A stretch of DNA of 64,000 nucleotides from Deltaproteobacteria bacterium (GTDB taxonomy: Bacteria > Bdellovibrionota > UBA2394). The stretch covers positions 222,831-286,830 of the forward strand of contig JAFLCD010000002.1 in NCBI GenBank assembly GCA_017302715.1, in the 5' to 3' direction. The first letter of the stretch is position 1. Every line of letters starts with the position of its first letter. The notes under the pieces were generated by a model. It made no database searches and was not told where the DNA came from. It saw only the letters and a program-made list of their open reading frames with translations. Below, piece by piece: positions 18,622 to 26,707 of the stretch. Made by a program: the position numbers and the translations under genes.

Positions 18622-19608
18622 TTGTCTCAAGAGAAAATAGAAGGGGTGGGGGCTCGTTTTTATTTTCTGATTAGTTTGCTGTGGTTTGCAACCACCGCGC
18701 TTTTTTCTGCTGAGACTGATATTCCTCTCCCAAAAGCTATGGCATCGCTTGGAGATAGCATTAGTGAAGGGATGCTTTCCGAATTTAGCTTAGAAGATCC
18801 GCCTTCGCACTGGCAGGTTTTGCATTTGATTACTCTCTCGATGAAAGAACATCGCGGAGATTCTGAAGAGCGCATCAAGGCTTTTCGAAAAGTTTACGCC
18901 GCACCCAAGCATTCTTGGGCTGCAGGAGAGGAAGAATCCGATCTTATCGAATCTCATGCCGAAAGATTAAAAGTTTATAATCCAGATTTGAAGGTTTCAA
19001 ATTTTTCTATCTCGGGTGCGAGATCTAAACATTTATATAAACAGACGGCCGCACTTCTTGAAGATGAAGATCGAAATCAGATTCACTACGATTATATTGC
19101 GATGATGATGGGTGCGAATGATGTGGGCACCGAAACAGTAGAGGAGATGACAACTCCTTTTCAATTCATAGGAAATATCGAAGATAATTTACGATTACTT
19201 CTCAATAAAAATCCTGATCGAAGAATTTTGATTTTAGGTTTGCCGCAGATTGAAAAAATATTTCAAAACTCTGTAGATCTCGTCGCATACTCCCTTCCGT
19301 TTTATAAATTTAAATGCGCAGAGATTAGAGATTTGATTTACGGTCCGCTCGTTTTATTTCATCCCGAAAATACGTCGGCTTACGAAACCGCTCGAAATAT
19401 TTTAAAACTTTATCGATCAGGAATGGAAAATTTGGTTACTCAACTTCAAGAAGACTATCCGCAGGCCCATATAAAAACAGTGCAGGGCTATGAAGCCAAA
19501 ATGCCGATTGTAAAAACTTTGAGCATCGATTGTTTTCATCCCTCATTCTGGGGACAAGCTCAACTCGCCGAAACCTCCTGGAAGCTAGGCTTCTGGCCTC
19601 AACGCTAA
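18622..19608 (+). CDS. Exported SGNH/GDSL-family hydrolase
   Basis: 328 residues with an N-terminal hydrophobic signal (FYFLISLLWFATTALF). SGNH blocks are all present: block I SLGDSIS (catalytic Ser), block III MMMGANDVG (Gly-Asn), and block V DCFHPSFWG (catalytic Asp and His). It is likely a periplasmic or outer-membrane esterase/phospholipase. TTG 18622 gives the longest form; a GTG a few codons later is possible and leaves the signal peptide intact. It begins right after the preceding terminator, so it has its own promoter. Confidence 0.85.
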   Translation: MSQEKIEGVGARFYFLISLLWFATTALFSAETDIPLPKAMASLGDSISEGMLSEFSLEDPPSHWQVLHLITLSMKEHRGDSEERIKAFRKVYAAPKHSWAAGEEESDLIESHAERLKVYNPDLKVSNFSISGARSKHLYKQTAALLEDEDRNQIHYDYIAMMMGANDVGTETVEEMTTPFQFIGNIEDNLRLLLNKNPDRRILILGLPQIEKIFQNSVDLVAYSLPFYKFKCAEIRDLIYGPLVLFHPENTSAYETARNILKLYRSGMENLVTQLQEDYPQAHIKTVQGYEAKMPIVKTLSIDCFHPSFWGQAQLAETSWKLGFWPQR

Positions 19609-19631
19609 GCTGACCTGGCACCTTTTTAACC

Positions 19632-19659
19632 CGACCCCTTATTTTCGACCCCTTATTTT
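19632..19659. repeat. Tandem CGACCCCTTATTTT repeat
   Basis: Two back-to-back copies of the 14-mer CGACCCCTTATTTT, preceded by AACC, between the convergent SGNH and MBL genes; the second copy enters the last codons of the MBL gene. The CCCGACCCCTT core recurs in a palindrome at 30832-30850. Confidence 0.6.
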
Positions 19660-20306
19660 TTCACGAAGGCGTTTTGTTTAGCTTCGATGCCGATTTGGGT
19701 GTTGGCGCCGTGACCGCAGATGACAGTGGTGTCGGTGTCTAAAGTATAAAGACGATCTTTAATCGAGCTCGAGATTTGTCGAAAATCTCCTCCCCATAAA
19801 TCAGTGCGACCCACGGAGCCTTGAAATAAAGTATCTCCAGAAAATAAAATTTCATTCATCGAAAAGCAACAGCTGCCCGGAGTGTGTCCCGGTGTGAAAA
19901 GCGTTTTCATTCGATACTTTCCAATCTGCAAAGCTTTTTCGTGTTCTAAATTCTCTGACCATGGCGGAAGCGGATCGACATGAATTCGAAAAAACTGGCC
20001 CTGCATAGCGACATTCTCCCAAAGATATTTATCGTCGGGGTGAAGCAAGAGGGGGGCTTTCGTAAATTGATGAACTTCGCGAGCTGCGCTCACATGATCA
20101 AAATGCGCATGCGTATGAACGATATGTCGAACCTTTAACCCCAAATCGACGATCTCTTTTTGAATGCGTAAGGCCTCATCGCCCGGGTCTACCACGATGG
20201 CTTCCATCGATTCCGGATCCCAAACCAGCGAGCAATTACATTGAAGCTGGCCTACGGAGAATGTTTTAATCTGAAATCCGAGGCTAGATTGAAATTGAAA
20301 GTTCAT
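19653..20306 (-). CDS. MBL-fold metallo-hydrolase (glyoxalase II-like)
   Basis: 217 residues with the full metallo-beta-lactamase metal set: HTHAHFDH in the first half, then FTPGHTPGS, then FSGDTLFQGSVGRTD and a final CGHG. The GRTD block is typical of the short YcbL/GloB-like thioester hydrolases. Its start is 38 bases from the divergent PLP-enzyme gene. A hydroxyacylglutathione-hydrolase-like or sulfide/persulfide-related role are both possible. Confidence 0.88.
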   Translation of the reverse strand: MNFQFQSSLGFQIKTFSVGQLQCNCSLVWDPESMEAIVVDPGDEALRIQKEIVDLGLKVRHIVHTHAHFDHVSAAREVHQFTKAPLLLHPDDKYLWENVAMQGQFFRIHVDPLPPWSENLEHEKALQIGKYRMKTLFTPGHTPGSCCFSMNEILFSGDTLFQGSVGRTDLWGGDFRQISSSIKDRLYTLDTDTTVICGHGANTQIGIEAKQNAFVKK

Positions 20307-20329
20307 CTGGAATATCCCTTAATTCTCAT

Positions 20330-20335
20330 TATACT
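20330..20335 (+). promoter_or_regulatory. Putative -10 element of the PLP-enzyme gene
   Basis: TATACT nine bases before ATG 20345, with no Shine-Dalgarno between them, in the 38-base divergent gap. It implies a leaderless or nearly leaderless message. Confidence 0.35.
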
Positions 20336-20344
20336 TCGAAAAGC

Positions 20345-21664
20345 ATGGCTCGACCACGTAATCGCTCTCGAAATAATAATCGCCGCCCTCAACGTCAACG
20401 TGGTGGTAATAATTGGCGACGACCTCAAGAGAGAATTAAAGAATATTTAGACGAAAATGAAAATCCATCCGAAGTCGAAGAGAAGATTTCTTCATCAGCC
20501 CCGGCTTCTTCTTATCACGTTAATTCGATTGCGGAAGTTTCGGTGGAATATTTTCCAGCGCTTTTTACTCGTTTTCCTGAACTCTCGGATCGTTTGGCTT
20601 GGGTGAGTTTGCGAGGAGCCGATAAACCATCGTTGCCTAAACTTTTAGTGAGATCCAAACATTTATTTGGTTCGAATTATGCTTTCATGAAGCAGGAAGA
20701 ATTGGATTTTCATCTTCTTCCCGAAAATAAAGCTCGAAAATTAGAATTTATTATTGGCGATGCTTTGCGCCGCAATCGAAAAAAATTAGTGAGCTCGGGT
20801 TATGTAGGATCGCCTCATTGTTTAGCGATTGCGAAAGCGGCAAAAGAACTCAATATGAAAGCGGAACTTATTTTAAAAAGATGTCCGCTCGATGCCGATG
20901 CCTTACTGAGAACTTCAGCGATGCAGGCCTTAGGCGCAAACGTTAAATTTCGGGCGACCGAGCGTTGGTTTAATTTTACTTTTTTCTGGCAGAAATTTTT
21001 CGCCAAAATTTTTAGACATGAAATTATTCCGGTGAGTGGATTATCGACCAAAGGAGTCTTTGGTTATGTAAGTTCGATGGTTGAACTCAAATCTCAAATC
21101 GAAGAGGGGGTTTTGCCTGCACCGGATTATTTATTCGTTAACGTCACGACCGGTGCGACTTTAATTGGAATGGAAATTGGAAAACGTTTGGCGGGCTTGG
21201 ATTCGATGAAGATCATCGGACTTCAAACTTCACATGAAATGCTTTCTTCAAAAGAAGAGCTTGCTTCTCTTGCCAATCAATCCGTCGAGTTAATGAATAG
21301 ATTTTTAAGTCATCCACTGAATGTTTCTTTCACTGGCAACGAATTTCACATCGAAAAAAATTATGAATTCGGTGGTCACGGACATTTGCCTAGCGAAGTG
21401 CGTCGATGGATGGATCGATTTTTAGAAATCGAACCTATTGAACTCGATTCAAATTGCACAGCGAAAGCACTTTACGGAATGAGTGATTTTATTTCTCGAA
21501 ACAAAATTGAAAATAAAGTGACACTGTTTTGGAATACGCATTCACCCTTTAGAAAAGGCGATCTGCCTAAAAACTTTTCTTATTCCAAAATCGGTTATCG
21601 CCTTAAACGCTGGGTGCGAGAAGATCAGAAGACCGGCCGACTCATTGAAGTTGGACGCGTTTAG
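20345..21664 (+). CDS. PLP-dependent enzyme of the ACC deaminase/D-cysteine desulfhydrase family with Arg/Asn-rich N-terminal tail
   Basis: 439 residues. The fold-II PLP domain begins around residue 65. The Schiff-base block NKARKLE is at about 128-134 with Lys129 retained. Next come SSGYVGSPHCLAIAKAA, where the family usually has G-G-x-Q-S-N-H, and a TTGATLIG phosphate-binding-like stretch. The first 40 residues are a low-complexity Arg/Asn/Gln-rich tail, RPRNRSRNNNRRPQRQRGG, unusual for this family and reminiscent of RNA-binding tails. Known relatives are about 330 residues. The altered QSNH block makes substrate assignment unsafe; it may not be an ACC deaminase or desulfhydrase in function. 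Confidence 0.72.
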   Translation: MARPRNRSRNNNRRPQRQRGGNNWRRPQERIKEYLDENENPSEVEEKISSSAPASSYHVNSIAEVSVEYFPALFTRFPELSDRLAWVSLRGADKPSLPKLLVRSKHLFGSNYAFMKQEELDFHLLPENKARKLEFIIGDALRRNRKKLVSSGYVGSPHCLAIAKAAKELNMKAELILKRCPLDADALLRTSAMQALGANVKFRATERWFNFTFFWQKFFAKIFRHEIIPVSGLSTKGVFGYVSSMVELKSQIEEGVLPAPDYLFVNVTTGATLIGMEIGKRLAGLDSMKIIGLQTSHEMLSSKEELASLANQSVELMNRFLSHPLNVSFTGNEFHIEKNYEFGGHGHLPSEVRRWMDRFLEIEPIELDSNCTAKALYGMSDFISRNKIENKVTLFWNTHSPFRKGDLPKNFSYSKIGYRLKRWVREDQKTGRLIEVGRV

Positions 21665-21698
21665 TTTTTTCTAAACTGAACCTCGAAATTTCTTTATT

Positions 21699-21728
21699 TT
21701 GACATTTCAAAGTTCGCTACCTTAAAAT
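21699..21728 (+). promoter_or_regulatory. Sigma70-type promoter
   Basis: TTGACA (21699-21704), 18-base spacer, TAAAAT (21723-21728), upstream of the gene starting at 21773. The predicted start point, near 21735, falls in the first arm of the hairpin at 21732. Confidence 0.6.
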
Positions 21729-21731
21729 TCA

Positions 21732-21760
21732 GAAGTGCTTCATTTAAATTGGAGCACTTC
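21732..21760 (+). promoter_or_regulatory. 8-bp inverted repeat in the 5' leader
   Basis: Perfect arms GAAGTGCT / AGCACTTC separated by 13 bases, at the predicted transcript 5' end and just before the GGGGG ribosome site. It could be a 5'-protective stem-loop or an operator. Confidence 0.45.
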
Positions 21761-21772
21761 AATGGGGGTAAA

Positions 21773-22984
21773 ATGAAATTTTTAAAACTTGTTCTTAAAT
21801 TAAACGTATCTGTTTTCGCAGTTATTTTATTTTTAAATGTTGGTGCAAAATTAAATGCCGCAACCTACGAGATTGTAAGTCCTTCGTCTTGGCTGACGAA
21901 TCTCGATGCTGTTGATGCAAAACTTTATCTGAATAATGTTCTTACAGATGGCAGTGTGCTTGGCACCATATACGCAAAATTTAACGGTCAGAATGAAAAG
22001 ACTTTTAAGATGGCGCGAATTTTTTCAGATGGAAGAATGTTGTGGATTAAAAATGCTGCGACTTCTGGTGAAATCGCCGGATACACAACTGTTAAAATTT
22101 TAGATGCAAGTGCAGATGGTTCGATCGTCGCAGGACAAGTTTGCAAGTCTTATCTTTGTCGAGCGGCTTATTGGACTCTTCAACCCAGCGGTGAATATTC
22201 ATCTGTTCCTGCGGTGCTCGGATCTTACTCCGGTGAAATTGTAAAAGTGGTGAACGAAAATACTTTTCTCGTAAATCAATATGCTTACAATCGCTTGCCC
22301 GCTCGCGCTATGATTTACGAATCCGGCGTTGCAAGAAGCTTCGAGCCACTGAGCAATCAAAAATGTAAATATTCAAAAATTTTAGATGTGGCTCCATCTG
22401 GTGAATGGATTTTAGGAGTGTCTCAGAACTGCTTGAATAGTGGTACAAGCAGTGATTGGAACCAAACTGAGCCATCGTCATTTCCGACACTTTGGAATCG
22501 GCAAACGGGAGCGAGTAGTGAGCTCTCCTCTTTGCAAAACTTTATGCAAATGAACGCAACGGCGCTCTCTTCTGATGGTGTCATTGTAGGATCGAGTATC
22601 GTTTTTAAAGACATGGTAAATTACGATAAAAGAAATCCAGCCGTGGTTTGGGGTAATGGTGGATCTGTATCCGAACTGCCAGTTCCAACAAATACGACCT
22701 ACGCTTCAACGCGAGGATTTTTGAATGGGTCGCTAGAAATTTTTGGAACTATTTATAGTCCTCCTCAAGGTAGCTTGGTCTATGTGACGTGGAAGAGAAC
22801 TTCGATTGTCACGAATGATTGGGTAATGGAAGAGCTTCGCCCATCCGTTGTAGGTATGCCCGCAAATACAAATTTTGGTTGGGATCCTATCATTGCAAAA
22901 GACGGATCTATTATTACTTATTTAGACCCAACTGATTTGAGTTTGCGAACGAGCTCTGTATTTTTGCGCAAGATTTCGAATTAA
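21773..22984 (+). CDS. Secreted protein with HAF-like repeats
   Basis: 403 residues from ATG 21773, chosen over an in-frame upstream start because a GGGGG ribosome site and a good signal peptide (cleavage after LNA) follow it. The mature part carries repeated short segments of the DASADGSIVAGQ, DVAPSGEWILGVS and ALSSDGVIVGSS kind, as in extracellular HAF-repeat proteins, and may form a beta-propeller. It has its own sigma70 promoter and 5' hairpin. Function is unknown. Confidence 0.7.
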   Translation: MKFLKLVLKLNVSVFAVILFLNVGAKLNAATYEIVSPSSWLTNLDAVDAKLYLNNVLTDGSVLGTIYAKFNGQNEKTFKMARIFSDGRMLWIKNAATSGEIAGYTTVKILDASADGSIVAGQVCKSYLCRAAYWTLQPSGEYSSVPAVLGSYSGEIVKVVNENTFLVNQYAYNRLPARAMIYESGVARSFEPLSNQKCKYSKILDVAPSGEWILGVSQNCLNSGTSSDWNQTEPSSFPTLWNRQTGASSELSSLQNFMQMNATALSSDGVIVGSSIVFKDMVNYDKRNPAVVWGNGGSVSELPVPTNTTYASTRGFLNGSLEIFGTIYSPPQGSLVYVTWKRTSIVTNDWVMEELRPSVVGMPANTNFGWDPIIAKDGSIITYLDPTDLSLRTSSVFLRKISN

Positions 22985-25101
22985 TTTAAGCTCAAGCTTC
23001 GGACGAGACGAACACATCGTCCGAGCGCTGAGCGACCCAGCCCATGACTTCCGGAAGAAAGCAAAGTGTGGGCTGATTTAATTTGCATCTGTGAGTTTCC
23101 TTCCATGGCGCGCTTCACAAGTTCAATGAGTTCTTCATCTGGATGTATTTCACTCGAAGTTTTTGGATAGCGATTGGCTAAGATCGAAAGAATTCCCTGC
23201 CATCGTTGAAAGAGTGAAGTATTCATCGGCGCTTTCGCTGGATCAGTCAGTGAAGCCATCTGTTCTTCCTGAGTCATTGTGGGAAAGCGAACGATATTAA
23301 CCTTGTCAATCGTATCTGCAACGGCCAAACCCACCGGAGTTACAATTCGCGGTTGATCGATATCCAAATTATGCAAAGCTTCGAGCGCTTTGATATTTTT
23401 AAAAATTTTCCATCTCGACACTTTAGCGAGCGTTAAAATCACAGGGTTGTATTGATCCTTTTTAAGTTGTGGATCGACTCCTGAAGACTGCATCATTCCT
23501 ACGCAATAAGTAGACGCGCAGTAGAGCTCTCCAGCTTTGTCTGAAAATCCATAAGAAAATTCTGTTCCGTTTTGAGTCAAATAAAAATGACGAATATGAT
23601 CGGTGAGTCTGGTCATGACTTGCGAATACCATTCTTTAGCTCGCTCGCGAGGAATCGAATGTAATTTTACAAATTCTTCTCGAGAAATCATCACGGGCCA
23701 TTTGACTAAGAGAGAAGAGCCGCCATCTTGCAAAAGCTTAACATCGCTATTCCAAAGCACTTCCCAGTAGCCATCTTTTTCGTATGCAAATCTTCCAGAG
23801 AAATGATCTTTTCTCGCCTCGATTTGTGCATGAGCTAAATCCCAAAGCTTTTCGGGATTATCTCGTGCGAAAGCAATTTTCATAAAAATTCCAGGCAATG
23901 CAAAGGCGTCCATAATCCCGACTTGTCGAATACCGCCGGGATAGATATCGAGAGCCCAAGTAGTTTTGATTCCTGTTTCGGGATCTTCGGGAACCCAAGC
24001 GGTTCCGATATGAGAAACTCCGTAGCTGCCGTAGTGAGTGCTTGAAGCTTTGAGTCGCAACATTTGGCCCGGGGATAATTTAGCTGCTGCCATTTCGCCA
24101 CTTGGCCAAAACATCGCGCTAAAAGTTCCGATTAATCCTCTCTGCGCGGCGAACCAAACTCGGCCCCAATGTGGAATAGCTCCATTGGTGATTTGCGCGG
24201 CTTCGAGTTCTCGAGTTCTTTCGAAAACTCGATCACCTGTTCGAACATTAAAAAGTTGTCGGCGACCAAATTCATCGGGGATCGAAAGTGTGGTTCCAAC
24301 AAAATTTCCTAAATCCAGATCTCGAAGTTCAAGTTTCTTTTGAAGCGGCAGGGTGATTTTTGAATCTTTATGAAAAAATTCGTAACGTCTTAATGAGAGA
24401 GCAAGGGCTCTTCCCAAAAAGCTAGTTTGTCCCATCGTAGAATCGAGCCACATAAAACTGACGACTTCTTGAACAAGTTTATGAATTTCCCAAAACTCTT
24501 TCGCCGTTGTTTCGAGTTCCGGATTCCAGCTCTGATTTTTTGCCAAAGTCTCTGCGAGACTTTCAACAGAAGAAGCTCCATTTAAAGTTTCAATAAAATT
24601 AGAAGTAACTTCTGTCGTTTGCTGCAAAATTTTAGACGCAATGAAATGCGAGATATGTTCTTTAAGCGCAGCCTCTCTTTGCTTGGCGGGAAGATTTTTT
24701 ATTTCTGTAGGAATTTCTTTCTCAGGATTTCCCGGCTGAAGATCAATGCATCGAGCGGTAAGCTCTAAAGCTCGCCCAATAAATAAATCGCGCTTTTTTG
24801 GATCTTTGATTTTTTCTAAAGCAATCATCAGTCGCACCGCTAATTCGCGTGAGTGATTGATAATTTCATATCGCTTTTGATTATATTCCAAACTTTTGCG
24901 CTGTTTTTCAGATGTTACTTTTCCGGAATCGAGAAGGCCTCGAATTTGAGCGGAATAATCTTCGTAACCGAGACGTCTTAAAAATTGATCATATTCAGCG
25001 CGAACTTCTTCTGGATTTCTTGATTGAGCGAATCCAGCGAAAGAGGAGAGGGCGGTGGTTAATATAAAGACAAGGGGGATAAATCTCTGAAGCAATTTCA
25101 C
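22981..25101 (-). CDS. Large secreted protein, possible permuted papain-fold (YiiX/NlpC-like) enzyme
   Basis: 706 residues with a signal peptide (cleavage near GFA). The first 300 residues are helical. A globular region then shows YGSYGVSHIGTAW (His364), LDIYPGG (Asp385) and, much later, ELYCASTYCVGM (Cys528). His first and Cys last, with an aromatic-Cys-x-Ser motif, is the order of circularly permuted papain-fold enzymes. Those are lipid or peptide amidases or esterases. The assignment rests on motif order only. Its stop overlaps the stop of the convergent gene by four bases. Confidence 0.55.
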   Translation of the reverse strand: MKLLQRFIPLVFILTTALSSFAGFAQSRNPEEVRAEYDQFLRRLGYEDYSAQIRGLLDSGKVTSEKQRKSLEYNQKRYEIINHSRELAVRLMIALEKIKDPKKRDLFIGRALELTARCIDLQPGNPEKEIPTEIKNLPAKQREAALKEHISHFIASKILQQTTEVTSNFIETLNGASSVESLAETLAKNQSWNPELETTAKEFWEIHKLVQEVVSFMWLDSTMGQTSFLGRALALSLRRYEFFHKDSKITLPLQKKLELRDLDLGNFVGTTLSIPDEFGRRQLFNVRTGDRVFERTRELEAAQITNGAIPHWGRVWFAAQRGLIGTFSAMFWPSGEMAAAKLSPGQMLRLKASSTHYGSYGVSHIGTAWVPEDPETGIKTTWALDIYPGGIRQVGIMDAFALPGIFMKIAFARDNPEKLWDLAHAQIEARKDHFSGRFAYEKDGYWEVLWNSDVKLLQDGGSSLLVKWPVMISREEFVKLHSIPRERAKEWYSQVMTRLTDHIRHFYLTQNGTEFSYGFSDKAGELYCASTYCVGMMQSSGVDPQLKKDQYNPVILTLAKVSRWKIFKNIKALEALHNLDIDQPRIVTPVGLAVADTIDKVNIVRFPTMTQEEQMASLTDPAKAPMNTSLFQRWQGILSILANRYPKTSSEIHPDEELIELVKRAMEGNSQMQIKSAHTLLSSGSHGLGRSALGRCVRLVRSLSLN

Positions 25102-25212
25102 CGAGATGTCTTAGGCGAAGCACTTGTTTTTTTCAAGCCTGGTCCCAGAGCTTGGGATTCTCTTTTCGTATCGTGGATAAAACATGTTTATAGAGTTTCC
25201 TGGTCGATTTCG

Positions 25213-25224
25213 TGATTTAAATCA
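25213..25224. repeat. 12-bp palindrome
   Basis: TGATTTAAATCA, immediately next to and overlapping by three bases the larger palindrome at 25222. Confidence 0.5.
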
Positions 25225-25247
25225 TTTTATGCCCGGGCATAAAATGA
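25222..25247. promoter_or_regulatory. 26-bp perfect palindrome
   Basis: Perfect inverted repeat with half-site TCATTTTATGCCC, no loop, centred on CCCGGG, 11 bases downstream of the EAL-gene stop and about 120 bases upstream of the gene at 25101 (minus strand). Without a loop or trailing T-run it looks like a dimer operator rather than a terminator. Confidence 0.5.
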
Positions 25248-25257
25248 GGTGGAGATA

Positions 25258-26604
25258 TTATCCGATTAATTTGAATTTTGTTTCAGGATGAAGCAAAGCA
25301 GAACTTGGTCGAGCGAGGCGATAGCCTTGACCAAAGTCACAGCGGAAGGAGCGAACGATATCGAGCTCTTCTTGAGTTTCGATACCTTCAGCGATGATCT
25401 TGGCATTCACTTTGCGTCCGATATCACTGATGGCTTTGAGTAATTCTTGTTTGACCCGGCTTTGATCGATATTGCGGATGATCGAAATATCCACTTTTAC
25501 GTATTCGGGTTTTAAATTGGCGATCGCTTCTAAACTTCCGTAACCGGTTCCGATATCGTCCACGGCCAAACCAAATCCTAAATTAGAATAATAGGCCTGC
25601 TCTTTTTGAAAGAGTCCGTAATTTTCGATCGCAAATCTTTCGGTAATTTCAAAAACGATATTGCTACCTTCGAGTTTGGCTGCCTTCAAAAGCTTTTGAA
25701 GAGCCTCACCTTTGAATTCTGGATCATGCATGGTGGTCGGAAATGTATTTACGAAAAGTTTTTGATGGGGAGCTAAACCCGAAACATTTTGAATCGCTTT
25801 TCTTCTGCACAGTCGATCCACTTCAAACGAAAGATTTGCTTTATCAGCAATTCCAAACAACATCAGCGGACTTTCCATCGGAGAACCTTTAGGTCCGCGA
25901 GAGAGAGCTTCGTAAGCAAAGATAGATCCATCTTCTAGGTCAACGATAGGTTGAAAATGCGTAACGATATTTTCATCCATAATGATCTCTTTAAGAGACT
26001 CATTTACTTGTTGTAAAAATCTATCGCCGTTGAATTTAGCGACTGACTTAGCCTGTTCGATTAAACGATAAATCGTTCTTTCAGAAGAGAGGAGTGGATT
26101 GTGAACGGCGTAGGCGTAACCAATATCGGCTTTTAAAATTCGCTTCGTATAAGGAAAAGTGATTTGAAAAATCTTGGCATTCAAAAGTTGAACAAACCTA
26201 TCAATAATATTTTGAAGGTTTTCGATTTTTAAAAAGTTTGAATATTCAGGTCGATGGCTCGATAAAAACAAAAGAAAAACTTCATCCTGAGGATGACGAA
26301 TTGAAAGTATATCTTCTTTGCGAATTAAATTTCCTTTGAGATCTTCAATGGCCGACACAACTTCGCACAAAATTTTTCCGTAAACTTCTTTTCCGTAGTC
26401 GTATTCGATTTTACCAAGTTCTGACGCGTCGACAAAAATCATTCCGAGTGCGCGCTGATCATTTAAAATTTTATTGAGATTGGGAAGGTAGTGTGGAAAA
26501 GCATGAAGACCCGTTACCGGATCAAGGTGCTGCGACGTTTCGTCTGCCTTAGAGACAATGTGAAGCCGCTTATCAGAATTTTTTTCAGAAATAGACATGG
26601 ACAC
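25258..26604 (-). CDS. Degenerate GGDEF plus EAL domain protein (c-di-GMP phosphodiesterase)
   Basis: 448 residues, no membrane helices. The N-terminal GGDEF-like domain has lost its active site, which reads RHPQDEVF at about 103-110. The C-terminal EAL domain keeps the motif YEAL at 231-234 and the later catalytic blocks FEITER, VDDIGTGYGS, VKVDIS, AEGIET and FGQGY. It should hydrolyse c-di-GMP, with the GGDEF half possibly acting as a GTP or ligand sensor. It diverges from tolC across 103 bases. Confidence 0.9.
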   Translation of the reverse strand: MSMSISEKNSDKRLHIVSKADETSQHLDPVTGLHAFPHYLPNLNKILNDQRALGMIFVDASELGKIEYDYGKEVYGKILCEVVSAIEDLKGNLIRKEDILSIRHPQDEVFLLFLSSHRPEYSNFLKIENLQNIIDRFVQLLNAKIFQITFPYTKRILKADIGYAYAVHNPLLSSERTIYRLIEQAKSVAKFNGDRFLQQVNESLKEIIMDENIVTHFQPIVDLEDGSIFAYEALSRGPKGSPMESPLMLFGIADKANLSFEVDRLCRRKAIQNVSGLAPHQKLFVNTFPTTMHDPEFKGEALQKLLKAAKLEGSNIVFEITERFAIENYGLFQKEQAYYSNLGFGLAVDDIGTGYGSLEAIANLKPEYVKVDISIIRNIDQSRVKQELLKAISDIGRKVNAKIIAEGIETQEELDIVRSFRCDFGQGYRLARPSSALLHPETKFKLIG

Positions 26605-26670
26605 CCCAAGACCTTGATCTATTTTAGCTCACATTTTTCAAATCGTCTGCTTGCTTAAAGTTTAAAGAAG

Positions 26671-26700
26671 TTGATGAGTAAGGGTCAAACAAGATACGAT
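26671..26700 (+). promoter_or_regulatory. Sigma70-type promoter of the TolC-family gene
   Basis: TTGATG (26671-26676), 18-base spacer, TACGAT (26695-26700). The GTG start at 26708 is seven bases after the -10, so transcription would start at or next to the start codon. Confidence 0.5.
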
Positions 26701-26707
26701 TTAGAGA

